Under the pieces are notes generated by a model. It was not told the DNA's origin. It ran no database searches and worked only from the letters and a program-made list of their open reading frames with translations. A stretch of 64,000 nt of DNA from Roseiarcus sp963751165 (GTDB taxonomy: Bacteria; Pseudomonadota; Alphaproteobacteria; Rhizobiales; Beijerinckiaceae): positions 62,001 to 126,000 of the forward strand of contig CAVVTP010000006.1 in NCBI GenBank assembly GCA_963751165.1. Reading direction: 5' to 3'. The translations under genes and the position numbers were made by a program. Shown here piece by piece: positions 46,198 to 54,273 of the stretch; position 1 is the first letter of the stretch, and each line of letters starts with the position of its first letter.

Positions 46198-47921
46198 GAG
46201 GTTTCTCCCGGAGGGTGCGCGTCTCGCGCACCTTGGGCGGCGAGACGCCGCCCCTCCATTACTAGAACTCGATTCCAGTCGAACGCGGCCTTTTCGCCCT
46301 TGCCATAGACCTTCAGCGCGCCCTTCTCGCCGACGGCATTCGGCCGCTGGAAGATCCAGTTCTGCCACGCCGACAGACGCCCGAACACCCGCGTGAACAT
46401 GGTCTCGGGCCCGTTGAAGCGCAGGTTCGCCTCGAGGGCGGTCAGCGCGTCGGGGCTCATCGACACCCGCTCCTCGATCGCAAGCCTCACCTCGTCGCTC
46501 CAGTCGATATCGTCCGGGCTCATGGTGGCGAGGCCCAGCTCAAGGGCCGCCCCGGCGTCGAGCGGCTCGCCGAGCTTCGCCTTGACGGCTTCGAGCGCAG
46601 GCGTCTCGTCATAGAAGCGCCGGGAGAGTCGGCTTTGCCCAGACACCATCGGATAGTCGCCGAAATTCGCCCCGCCGACGACGATTTTTGGCGCATGCGC
46701 GGGATCGTCGGGAAGCGACAGATGGTAGATGCGGTCGCAGGCGAGGGCGAGCTCGAAGAGCGTGCCGGCGAAGCAGGAGTCTTGCTCGATGAGGGCGAAG
46801 AGGCTGCGCGAGGTGACGTCGAGCCGGCTGAAGGTGCGCCTTAGATAGCCGATCGTCTCGCGCACGAGCCAATGGCCCTTGAGCGCCTGCAGCGTCGCGT
46901 CCATTGCGGAGACGGCCGCGGGATCGCCACGAGTCTTGATGAGCCAGACGCCGATATCGAGCTCGTTCGTGCGCATCGACAGGATCGCGTCTTCGAGCTC
47001 GCGGGCCAGCGCCAGCGGATACCATTGCGCGCCAGCCGCCTCGATCGCCGCAATGTCCTGCGGCTCACGGCCCGGCGGGCCCTCCACGGCGAAGGTCGCC
47101 GCGCGTCTGGCCCGGTCGATCGTAACGGATACGTGCGCATAGCGGAGCGCGTCGCCCTCCACGATGCGCTCGAGCGGCGTGAGCTCGACGCCTTTTGCCG
47201 ACCTGGGGCGATCGCTTTTCTCCGCAAGCGCCAGCGCGCGCTCCGAAACCTTGGCGGCGAACTGGGCCGGCTTGGCGATATGGTCGACCAGCCGCCAATC
47301 GAGCGCCTTCTGGCCGCGCACGCCTTCGCTCGTCGTGCAGAAGACGTCGGCGAGGTCATGCCGGACGTGGCGCTTGTCGGTGAGGCGCGTGAGGCCCCCC
47401 GTGCCGGGCAGCACGCCGAGCAACGGAACCTCGGGCAGGCTGACGGCGCTCGAGCGGTCGTCGACCAGCACGATTTCGTCGCAGGAAAGAGCGAGCTCGT
47501 AGCCGCCGCCGGCGCAGGACCCATTCACCGCGGCGAGGAATTTGAGCCCGTTGAATTTCGAGGAGTCCTCGAGGCCGTTGCGCGTCTCGTTGGTGAACTT
47601 GCAGAAGTTGACCTTCCAGGCGTGGCTGGAGACGCCGAGCATGAAGATGTTGGCGCCGGATGAGAAGACCCGGTCCCGAGCGCTGGTGACGACGACGGTC
47701 CGCACTTCCGGATGCTCGAAGCGGATGCGGTTGACCGCGTCGTTGAACTCGATGTCGACCCCGAGATCGTAAGAGTTGAGCTTGAGCTTGTATCCCGCAC
47801 GGATGCCGCCGTTCTCGTCAAAATCGGCGATCAGCGTCACCACCGGGCCGTCGAACTTCAGTTTCCAGTGCCGGTAATGCGCGGGCGCGGTCTGATAGTC
47901 GACCGGATTGGAGCGGCTCAT
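46158..47921 (-). CDS. boxC: Benzoyl-CoA-dihydrodiol lyase BoxC
   Basis: BoxC is the crotonase-family enzyme that opens the ring of 2,3-epoxybenzoyl-CoA and releases formate. The N-terminus PVDYQTAPAHYRHWKL, the block VFSSGANIFMLGVSSHAWKV and the active-site region VPLLGVLPGTGGLTRLTDKR match the family closely. The family C-terminus FDWNRV is reached at 46266. Instead of stopping, the frame runs on for about 35 residues into the start of boxA. TAG and TAA lie one base out of frame right after it, so a one-base insertion could have removed the native stop. Confidence 0.95.
   Translation of the reverse strand: MSRSNPVDYQTAPAHYRHWKLKFDGPVVTLIADFDENGGIRAGYKLKLNSYDLGVDIEFNDAVNRIRFEHPEVRTVVVTSARDRVFSSGANIFMLGVSSHAWKVNFCKFTNETRNGLEDSSKFNGLKFLAAVNGSCAGGGYELALSCDEIVLVDDRSSAVSLPEVPLLGVLPGTGGLTRLTDKRHVRHDLADVFCTTSEGVRGQKALDWRLVDHIAKPAQFAAKVSERALALAEKSDRPRSAKGVELTPLERIVEGDALRYAHVSVTIDRARRAATFAVEGPPGREPQDIAAIEAAGAQWYPLALARELEDAILSMRTNELDIGVWLIKTRGDPAAVSAMDATLQALKGHWLVRETIGYLRRTFSRLDVTSRSLFALIEQDSCFAGTLFELALACDRIYHLSLPDDPAHAPKIVVGGANFGDYPMVSGQSRLSRRFYDETPALEAVKAKLGEPLDAGAALELGLATMSPDDIDWSDEVRLAIEERVSMSPDALTALEANLRFNGPETMFTRVFGRLSAWQNWIFQRPNAVGEKGALKVYGKGEKAAFDWNRVLVMEGRRLAAQGARDAHPPGETSWSTSARRSSGSI
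46214..46253. repeat. Pair of REP-like hairpins at the boxC/boxA junction
   Basis: Two perfect eight-pair GC-rich stems lie side by side. GGTGCGCG/CGCGCACC (46214-46232) has a TCT loop, and GGGCGGCG/CGCCGCCC (46235-46253) has an AGA loop. They form a paired extragenic-palindrome unit and occupy nearly all of the space between the boxC coding end and the boxA start. Confidence 0.7.
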
Positions 47922-47941
47922 CGGGACTCTCCTCGATAGGC

Positions 47942-47966
47942 AATTTATTGCAAACCTATGAATGCA
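47942..47966 (-). promoter_or_regulatory. Candidate BoxR operator upstream of boxC
   Basis: The AT-rich stretch just upstream of the boxC start contains GCAAT/ATTGC as an inverted repeat (47941-47952 region). It also has two TGCA words at 47949-47952 and 47963-47966. BzdR/BoxR-type regulators are known to bind sites built from TGCA repeats. Assignment here rests on position and motif only. Confidence 0.45.
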
Positions 47967-48099
47967 TCATAATTCATTTTCTTCATCCAGACAAGCGCCG
48001 TCGGATGCGCTCGTTGCGGTTAAGAATGAAGCTCGAGCCCTTCGGACGCCCCACTTGTTGGCACAGTGGTGCACATGCGCGCCGGGTGAAGTGAAAGGA

Positions 48100-48627
48100 T
48101 TAGGTCAAAGGGATTTCTGGACGGCGCGCGTCGGCAACGGTGAGCAACATTCCGAAGGAGAGCCCGCCGACGCGATTGGGAACCTCCGCTCCGGTGATCA
48201 ACCGATAGCCGGCCCGCTGGTACAAACGGATGGCCGGATTGCTGTCTCTGACGTTCAGACATAGGCCATCGAGCCCCTTTTCCTTGGCCATTGTCTCAAG
48301 GCGCCGCAGAAGCGCGAGGCCAACGCCTTTGCCCCGCTCTTCCTCCAGGACGCCGAGCGAAAGTTCCGGTGTCTTCGCTCCAAAGAAGAAAACCGGGCCT
48401 TCCGAACGCTCGAACTGTCGTGCCCAGGCAGCTCCCACAGGCCTGCCAGCCCGTTGGGCGATGATCCCAAAATCTCCTGGACGTCGCCAGCCATTCAGAT
48501 GCGCTGCAACGATCGGTATGCGACGCGCTGTGCTGGCGTCAGCCTCATATGCAGCGATGGCCAGAAAGCGCCACAGCAACTCGGCGTCGAGTGGGGTCGC
48601 TTCCCGATGGTCGAGTCCGTAAGTCAT
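48100..48627 (-). CDS. GNAT-family N-acetyltransferase
   Basis: The 175-residue protein has the acetyl-CoA site SLGVLEEERGKGVGLALLRRL (with R-G-x-G-V-G-x-A) and the C-terminal block LCLNVRDSNPAIRLYQRAGYRL. The start at 48627 is chosen from homology to the fold; the frame is open further upstream. It lies between boxR and boxC on the same strand. A role in the benzoate pathway is not obvious and the substrate is unknown. Confidence 0.82.
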   Translation of the reverse strand: MTYGLDHREATPLDAELLWRFLAIAAYEADASTARRIPIVAAHLNGWRRPGDFGIIAQRAGRPVGAAWARQFERSEGPVFFFGAKTPELSLGVLEEERGKGVGLALLRRLETMAKEKGLDGLCLNVRDSNPAIRLYQRAGYRLITGAEVPNRVGGLSFGMLLTVADARRPEIPLT

Positions 48628-48763
48628 CCGCTCCGTCGTCTTGGCAATACCTTGGCGGGGACTTTTCCATCCGGACCGACCGGACTTCAACGAATAACGC
48701 TCAGGATCGACTCCGGCCCTCGGAGTGCGAATGCGATTGGTTCCAAGCGGCAGTCTCAGCGCA

Positions 48764-49717
48764 CTAGACCGGCAGGCCGAGCGCCTGCCGCACCTCGGCG
48801 CGCAGAATCTGGAACGTCTCGAGCAGCGGCTGGCGGCTTGTATCGACTCGCAGGTCCGCCTTTGAATAGAAGGGCGCACGGCCGGCGAGGATCGACTTCA
48901 AATCCTCCATGGCCTCGGCGCTGGCCGCCATCGGCCGGAGATCGCCCTGCGCCCTGACCCGCGCCATATGATCTTCCGGGTCGGCCTGCAGCCAAATCGT
49001 GGTGCAATGGCCGAGCAGCAGGTTGAAACTGACGAGGTCCGAGACCATGCCGCCCGCGGTCGCGATCACCGCCTCGGGGTAGATCTGCACCGCCTCCTCG
49101 AGCGCGCGTCGCTCGTAGCGGCGGTAGGCGTTTTGCCCGTAGAGGCCGAGGATTTCGGCCGTGCTGCAGCCGGCGGTCTTCTCGATCTCGCGCGTGAGTT
49201 CGATGAAGGGAAAATCGAGATCCTCCGCGAGCATGCGGCCCAGCGTCGATTTGCCCGCCCCGCGCAATCCGATGAGGGCGACGCGCAAAGAGCGCGGGCT
49301 TGCTTCGCTGCGAGGCTCTGTTCCTAAAAGCTCGCCGACCGCGACCCTCACCCGGCGCAGGGTCGCCTCGTCGCGGCTTTCGAGCATCTCGCGCAAAAGG
49401 AGCCATTCGGGCGACCGCGCCGTGACGTCGCCGAGAAGCTCGGTGAAGGAGCACTGCAGCGCGCGGGTCACCTGCAACAGGACCAGGATCGAGGCGTTGC
49501 CGACGCCGTATTCGAGATTGGCGAGATGCCGCTCGGACACGTCCGTCGCCTGCGCCAGCGCCTTGCGCGTCATGCCTCGGCGCGCGCGCAAGGACCGCAC
49601 GCGTTCCCCGAGCGCGATCAGGAACGGGTCTTTGAGCCGTCCTGCAGCGACCGTTGAACGAAGCGGGAGGGGGTCGCTTTGGACGCCGTCCTCCGCTGGC
49701 AGTATTGTGCTTGACAT
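48764..49717 (-). CDS. boxR: Benzoyl-CoA-responsive regulator BoxR (XRE HTH plus shikimate-kinase-like domain)
   Basis: The 317-residue protein has an XRE helix-turn-helix at residues 35-95 (LRARRGMTRKALAQATDVSE, RHLANLEYG). A linker and a C-terminal domain resembling shikimate kinase follow, with the P-loop GLRGAGKS at 150-157. This fusion is diagnostic of BzdR/BoxR repressors, which respond to benzoyl-CoA. It lies upstream of boxC and boxA on the same strand. The benzoate-CoA ligase gene lies beyond the IS element in the opposite orientation. Confidence 0.93.
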   Translation of the reverse strand: MSSTILPAEDGVQSDPLPLRSTVAAGRLKDPFLIALGERVRSLRARRGMTRKALAQATDVSERHLANLEYGVGNASILVLLQVTRALQCSFTELLGDVTARSPEWLLLREMLESRDEATLRRVRVAVGELLGTEPRSEASPRSLRVALIGLRGAGKSTLGRMLAEDLDFPFIELTREIEKTAGCSTAEILGLYGQNAYRRYERRALEEAVQIYPEAVIATAGGMVSDLVSFNLLLGHCTTIWLQADPEDHMARVRAQGDLRPMAASAEAMEDLKSILAGRAPFYSKADLRVDTSRQPLLETFQILRAEVRQALGLPV

Positions 49718-49733
49718 CGGTGGTCCGCGCCCC

Positions 49734-49757
49734 TGCAGCTTGAAGCAAGATAATGCA
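49734..49757 (-). promoter_or_regulatory. Candidate BoxR site upstream of boxR
   Basis: TGCA words at 49734-49737 and 49754-49757 lie 17-40 bases upstream of the boxR start, separated by 16 bases. Similar TGCA pairs occur upstream of boxC. This fits autoregulation by BoxR but is inference. Confidence 0.35.
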
Positions 49758-49940
49758 TTACGGCAAAGGTCGGCAAGCCCCCGCGCGAGGCCTGCAACAA
49801 GGCGACCCTCTCAGAGGCCTCTCCGGCGTGCTTCGCAGGGGCGGATTGGAAACTCGCCCCTTCATTCCTCCCCGCGCGAGCGATCGGCATACCGGTTCAG
49901 CCTCGTCGCCGTTCCCTCGATCCCGCTCGCGGATTCGCCC

Positions 49941-49996
49941 GAATAAATTCCCTGACGCCCCAAATTTAATTCGCTGACGTGCTCAAATAATTCCCT
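49941..49996. repeat. Remnant of the AATTCCCTG repeat flanking the IS element
   Basis: AAATTCCCTGA (49945-49955) and TAATTCCCT (49988-49996) lie directly against the left IS end. CTAATTTCCCTGA (51442-51454) lies just beyond the right end. These words match the dispersed repeat at 583-783 and 30981-31180, so the IS probably entered a third, degraded copy. The remainder of 49718-49940 holds no recognisable gene. Confidence 0.45.
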
Positions 49997-50026
49997 GTGG
50001 ACTGCGCCCCATCGCTGAGACACAAG

Positions 50027-50929
50027 CTAATTGACTGACAAGGCTTTGTCCTGGTTTGCCCGGTTGCAGTTGTCCCGGCGGAGTTCGGCTTCGAACTCGA
50101 TCGGGGGTTTGTAGCCGAGCGCCGAGTGCAGGCGCTTCTTATTATAGATGGTGTCGATGAAGGCGCCGATCTGACGGCGGGCGTCGTCGAGGTCGAGATA
50201 GGTTTTGGCTTCGACCTCCTCGGTTTTCAGCGTCTTCATGAAGCTCTCCGCCTTGGCGTTGTCATAAGGATTGCCCACCCGGCTCATGCTGGCGGCGATC
50301 TTATGCTTTTCGAGTTGCTCTTGATATGCGCCGCAGGCGTATTGCACGCCGCGATCGGAATGGTGGATGAGGCTGTCAGGCGCAGGATTTCGGGCGGCGA
50401 GCGCCATGTCGAGAGCCTCGATCGCCAGACTGGCCTCGAGATGGTCGGCGATCGCCCAGCCGATGACCTTGCGCGAGAAGGCGTCGAGGATCGCCGCCAG
50501 ATAGACGAAGCCCTCCGCCAGCCGCACATAGGTGATGTCGGCGACCCAGATCTGATCGAGCCCGGTGGGAACGAGGCCGCGCGTCAGGTTGGGGACGATG
50601 GCGAAGCCGTGCCGGCTCATCGTGGTGGCCGGGACGAAGGGCTTGGCGCGTTGGCTCAGAAGATTGTCCTCGCGCGTCAGTCTGCGCACCCGCTTGTCGT
50701 TGACGATCAGGCCTTGGCGCCTGAGCTCTTGGGCGATGCGGCGATAGCCGTAGCAGCGGTTGTCGAGTGCAATCTTTTGGATGAGATCGCGCAAGTCGGC
50801 GTCGTCGCGCTTGGCCGGATGGGGCCCGAAATGCCGATAGTAGCCGGCGCGCGACACGCCGCCCAACGCGCACAGGCGCTCGACGGTGGCGTCGTCCGTG
50901 AGAAAGCCTTGCGGCTCGACGGCGATCAT
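50027..50929 (-). CDS. IS3-family transposase OrfB (DDE integrase domain)
   Basis: The 300-residue protein has an HTH-like region (VERLCALGGVSRAGYYRHFG), an HTH_21 segment and the rve core. The catalytic triad is Asp in WVADITYV, Asp in HHSDRGVQYA and Glu in NPYDNAKAESFMKTLK. The start at 50929 overlaps the orfA stop as ATGA, so translation may be coupled. The frame is open upstream within orfA, so an OrfAB fusion by frameshifting is possible. It looks intact and may be active. Confidence 0.93.
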   Translation of the reverse strand: MIAVEPQGFLTDDATVERLCALGGVSRAGYYRHFGPHPAKRDDADLRDLIQKIALDNRCYGYRRIAQELRRQGLIVNDKRVRRLTREDNLLSQRAKPFVPATTMSRHGFAIVPNLTRGLVPTGLDQIWVADITYVRLAEGFVYLAAILDAFSRKVIGWAIADHLEASLAIEALDMALAARNPAPDSLIHHSDRGVQYACGAYQEQLEKHKIAASMSRVGNPYDNAKAESFMKTLKTEEVEAKTYLDLDDARRQIGAFIDTIYNKKRLHSALGYKPPIEFEAELRRDNCNRANQDKALSVN

Positions 50930-51366
50930 TCCCCCGATGACCGCGTAGAGGTGGGCGCGCCGCTTTCCTGGCTGGTCGCGTCCCAGAGCCGCAAGGCTTC
51001 GCGAAAAAAATGCAGATCCACTTGCTGCCGGCCGACCAGGCGCTCGAGTTCGGCAAGGCGCGCCCTGGCTTGGGCGAGCTCGTCGGCGGGCTTGGCGGAG
51101 GACGAGGCGGCGTCCGAAGAGGACGCCGCATCGGACGACGCCAAACCCGCCGACGCCTGGCTTCGCCTCCAACCGGGCTTCCGTCCCCGCTTGCGGCTCA
51201 GCCCAGCAACCCCCATCGCCCGATAGGCCGCCCACCAGTCATACAAAAGCTGGGACTTGACCCCGGCCTCTTCGGCCACCGGGCCTACTCTCTCCCCCTT
51301 CTCAAGACGAAGCACCGTCCGGTGCTTGAACTCCCTTGAAAATACTCGCAGCGTTCGTTTCGACAT
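50926..51366 (-). CDS. IS3-family transposase OrfA (HTH protein)
   Basis: The 146-residue protein has the N-terminal transposase_8 helix-turn-helix (EFKHRTVLRLEKGERVGPVA, EEAGVKSQLLYDWW). A Ser/Ala-rich linker follows, then a leucine-zipper-like helix (DELAQARARLAELERLVGRQ). It binds the terminal repeats. A T7 run near codon 121 could allow frameshifting into orfB. Confidence 0.9.
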   Translation of the reverse strand: MSKRTLRVFSREFKHRTVLRLEKGERVGPVAEEAGVKSQLLYDWWAAYRAMGVAGLSRKRGRKPGWRRSQASAGLASSDAASSSDAASSSAKPADELAQARARLAELERLVGRQQVDLHFFREALRLWDATSQESGAPTSTRSSGE

Positions 51367-51428
51367 GGTTCCTCCTCGGAAGCCATGTCACCCAATTAAA
51401 AGTGTCTCAGTTAATGGGCGCACTCCAC

Positions 51429-51830
51429 CTGAAGCCTCAAACTAATTTCCCTGATGGATGACTGCGAATTCCCGTTTGATTTTGCGGCGATGCCCGGCGA
51501 CCGACTGTGCTCTGCTCTGTTGAGGGCACGGGGCGCCGACCGGATGCGGGCGTGCGTTGGGCCGCCTGGACCTGGAGCGCAAAAATATTCTGCCGAATCG
51601 TCTTGCACATTATCGAGCAATCGGGTACATATAAAGAACGCCGCGCTCCTCGAGGCCCAAGAACGTTTTTTCCTCCTTGCGCCCCGCCAAGTCGTTGAAA
51701 AAGCACAAAACGGCAATGGGCGGCTCTTGTCATGAGTTGGCATTGATGACAGGTCTGGACCGCAGCCGTTTGGGGTTGGCGCCGCGACGCTGTACTCGTT
51801 TCGACGGATAAGAGATCGGGAGACGAAACG
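51429..51830 (+). promoter_or_regulatory. Upstream region of the benzoate-CoA ligase gene
   Basis: The 402-base gap holds no gene. It begins with the right-hand remnant of the AATTCCCTG repeat. TTGCAC (51603-51608) and TACATA (51626-51631) with 17-base spacing form a plausible sigma-70 promoter for the ligase. It overlaps TTGC...GCAA symmetry and a TGCA word (51604-51607) that could serve BoxR. GGGAGACGAAACG precedes the ligase start. Confidence 0.4.
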
Positions 51831-53408
51831 ATGAGGGAGGGCGTGCCTGCTCCGCCGGAAACCTTCAACTTCGCCCAGCATCTCCTCGACGCCAACGCCG
51901 GACGGGCCGACAAGCTGGCCTTCGTCGACGACGCGGGGGCCCTGAACTACGGCGCGCTCGACGAGCGCGCGCGCCGCTTCGCCGCTGCGCTCAAGGATTC
52001 GGGCGTCAAGCGCGAAGAGCGCGTGATGCTGCTCATGCTCGACAGCGCCGACTGGCCCGTCGCCTTCCTGGGCGCGATGCTCGCCGGAATCGTGCCCGTC
52101 GCCGTCAACACCCTGCTCACCGCCGACGACTACGCCTATCTGCTCGAACATTCCCGGGCGCAGGCGGTCATCGTCAGCGGCGCGGTCAAGCCGGCGCTGA
52201 AGGCCGCGCTGACCAAGGCCGACCACGAGGTCCACAAGGTCGTCGTCTCGCGCCCGACCCAGCCGCTCGAATTCGGCGAGGCGGAGTTCGAAGTGTTTCT
52301 GGGCGCAAATGCGCCGCTCGCCCGCCCAGCCCGGACAAACGCCGACGACCCCGCCTTCTGGCTCTATTCGTCCGGGTCGACAGGCCGCCCCAAGGGGACC
52401 GTCCATTCCCACGCCAACCCCTATTGGACGGTGGAGCTTTACGGCAAGGCGATCCTGGGTTTGCGTGAGGACGACGTCTGCTTCTCGGCCGCAAAACTCT
52501 TCTTCGCCTACGGGCTGGGCAACGCCCTCACCTTCCCGCTGTCGGTCGGCGCGACGGTTCTCCTCATGGCCGAGCGCCCGACGCCGGACGCTGTCTTCCG
52601 CCGCTGGCGCGGCGAGGTCGGCGGCGTCAGGCCGACCGTCTTCTACGGCGCCCCGACCGGCTTTGCCGGGATGCTCGCCTCTCCGGCCCTGCCAAGGCGT
52701 GAGGAGGTGGCGCTTCGCCTCGTCTCCTCGGCCGGCGAGGCGCTGCCGGCCGAGATCGGGCAGCGATTCAAGCGCCATTTCGGCGTCGACATCATCGACG
52801 GCATCGGATCGACCGAGATGCTGCACATCTTCATCTCGAACCGGCCGGATAAGGTGCGTTACGGCACGACCGGCTGGCCGGTGCCGGGTTACGACATCGA
52901 GCTGCGCGGCGAGGGCGTCGGCGCCGTCCCGGACGGCGAGCCGGGCGACCTCTATATCCACGGGCCATCCGCCGCGATGATGTACTGGGGCGCCCGCGAG
53001 AAGACCCGCGAGACCTTCCAGGGCGGCTGGACGAAGAGCGGCGACAAGTACATCCGCAACGCCGATGGCTCCTACACCTACGCCGGCCGGAGCGACGACA
53101 TGCTGAAGGTGAGCGGCGTCTATGTGAGCCCGTTCGAGGTCGAGGCCACCATCGTCCAGCACCTGGCGGTGCTCGAGGCCGCCGTAGTCGGCGTGCCCGA
53201 CGCCGAAGGGCTGACGAAGACCAAGGCCTTCGTCGTCCTGCGGCCGGGCGCGCACGCCGACGAAGCCGAGCTCAAGGCCTTCGTCAAGGACCGGCTCGCG
53301 CCCTTCAAATACCCGCGCGCGATCGAGTTCGTCACCGAGCTGCCGAAAACGGCGACCGGCAAGATCCAGCGGTTCAAGCTCCGGGAAATGGAGCGCGGGC
53401 GCGGATGA
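51831..53408 (+). CDS. bclA: Benzoate-CoA ligase
   Basis: The 525-residue adenylate-forming enzyme activates benzoate to benzoyl-CoA with ATP. Motifs are the P-loop YSSGSTGRPKG at 179-189, FFAYGLGNALTFPLSVGATV typical of benzoate-CoA ligases, SSAGEALPAEIG, GIGSTEMLHIFISN and the C-terminal KTATGKIQRFKLRE with the catalytic Lys. It provides the substrate of BoxAB and the effector of BoxR. It overlaps the following Nudix gene as ATGA. Confidence 0.93.
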   Translation: MREGVPAPPETFNFAQHLLDANAGRADKLAFVDDAGALNYGALDERARRFAAALKDSGVKREERVMLLMLDSADWPVAFLGAMLAGIVPVAVNTLLTADDYAYLLEHSRAQAVIVSGAVKPALKAALTKADHEVHKVVVSRPTQPLEFGEAEFEVFLGANAPLARPARTNADDPAFWLYSSGSTGRPKGTVHSHANPYWTVELYGKAILGLREDDVCFSAAKLFFAYGLGNALTFPLSVGATVLLMAERPTPDAVFRRWRGEVGGVRPTVFYGAPTGFAGMLASPALPRREEVALRLVSSAGEALPAEIGQRFKRHFGVDIIDGIGSTEMLHIFISNRPDKVRYGTTGWPVPGYDIELRGEGVGAVPDGEPGDLYIHGPSAAMMYWGAREKTRETFQGGWTKSGDKYIRNADGSYTYAGRSDDMLKVSGVYVSPFEVEATIVQHLAVLEAAVVGVPDAEGLTKTKAFVVLRPGAHADEAELKAFVKDRLAPFKYPRAIEFVTELPKTATGKIQRFKLREMERGRG

Positions 53409-54149
53409 ACGAGCCCGCGCCGCCTCGCCCCGCATCGACCATCATGCTCCTCCGGGACGGGCCGGCGGGGCTCGAGGCTTTCATGGTCGTGCGCCATCAT
53501 CAGATCGACTTCGCCTCGGGCGCGCTTGTCTTTCCGGGCGGGCGGATGGAGGCCACGGATGCGGAGCTCGCCGGTTCGCTCTTCGGAGTCGATCCGCTCG
53601 CTCCGTTCAAGGTCGCCGCGATCCGCGAGGCGTTCGAGGAATGCGGCGTCCTGATGGCGCGCCCGCCCGGAGAGGACGGCCTCGTCCCTCCCGGGCGCGT
53701 AGAGAACCTCGACCGCGCCGCGCCCTTTGCCGAGCTCTTGGCCCGCGAAAACCTTGCCCCGGCGATCGACTGTCTCGTCCCCTTCGCCCACTGGATCACG
53801 CCGGCGTTCCTGCCGAAGCGCTTCGACACGCATTTCTTCCTCGCGCTCGCCCCGGCCGGCCACGCGCTGGCGCACGACGGCCGGGAGGCGGTCGATTTCG
53901 GTCTGGATCTCTCCGCGCGAGGCCTTGGCGGAGCGCGGCCGGCGGTTCAAGCTCCTCTTCCCAACCGAGCGGAACCTTTGGAAGCTCTCGGCTCACGCCG
54001 ACGCCGCTTCGGTGCTGGCCTCCGCGCGCGTCGAGCCGATCGTGACCGTGCAGCCCGAGCCGGTCGAGGTCGACGGCGGCCCAGGCTTAAGAATTCCCGC
54101 CGAGGCCGGCTACGGAGGCGAAGTTTTTTCGGTTCGCGGGCTGCTTTGA
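53405..54149 (+). CDS. Nudix-family hydrolase, frameshifted in this sequence
   Basis: The first frame has the Nudix region GALVFPGGRMEATDAEL and AAIREAFEECGVLMA (a slightly divergent Nudix box) up to HDGREAVD. The second frame continues SVWISPREALAERGRRFKLL to FSVRGLL at 54149. Removing one T of TTT at 53896-53898 joins them, and the span is 3n+1. Corrected length is 247 residues, similar to RP2p/NudL-like CoA pyrophosphatase relatives. Coupling to the ligase by ATGA suggests a CoA-related clean-up role, which is inference. Confidence 0.8.
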
Positions 54150-54273
54150 GTTCCCAACGCGCCAAAGCTGCTGTGATCGCGTTGAAGGGCCCAGGAGGCT
54201 CGACGTCAGATGGATGACCCGGCGATCGCTCGCGATGATGGTCGCGAGCGGGACTGGGTGCCCGCCCGCTGGG

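Larger units (their letters stand above)
49997..51428 (-). mobile_element. IS3-family insertion sequence
   Basis: The element of about 1.43 kb encodes the two-frame IS3 transposase (orfA, orfB) and is bounded by imperfect inverted repeats. The left end reads GTGGACTGCGCCCC, then TGAGACAC at 50016-50023. The right end, on the complementary strand, reads GTGGAGTGCGCCCA, then TGAGACAC at 51402-51409. The similarity continues inward through TAATTG and GACA. I could not identify a clear target duplication. It separates boxR from the benzoate-CoA ligase gene. Confidence 0.88.

Noticed and set aside
50990..51015. T7 run in IS3 orfA as a programmed frameshift site
   Set aside because: Plausible, but the ATGA overlap of orfA and orfB already offers a coupling mechanism and I cannot show a stimulatory structure.
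51411..53435. Minus-strand open frame of 674 codons opposite the benzoate-CoA ligase
   Set aside because: Shadow frame; the ligase on the plus strand is complete with all motifs.
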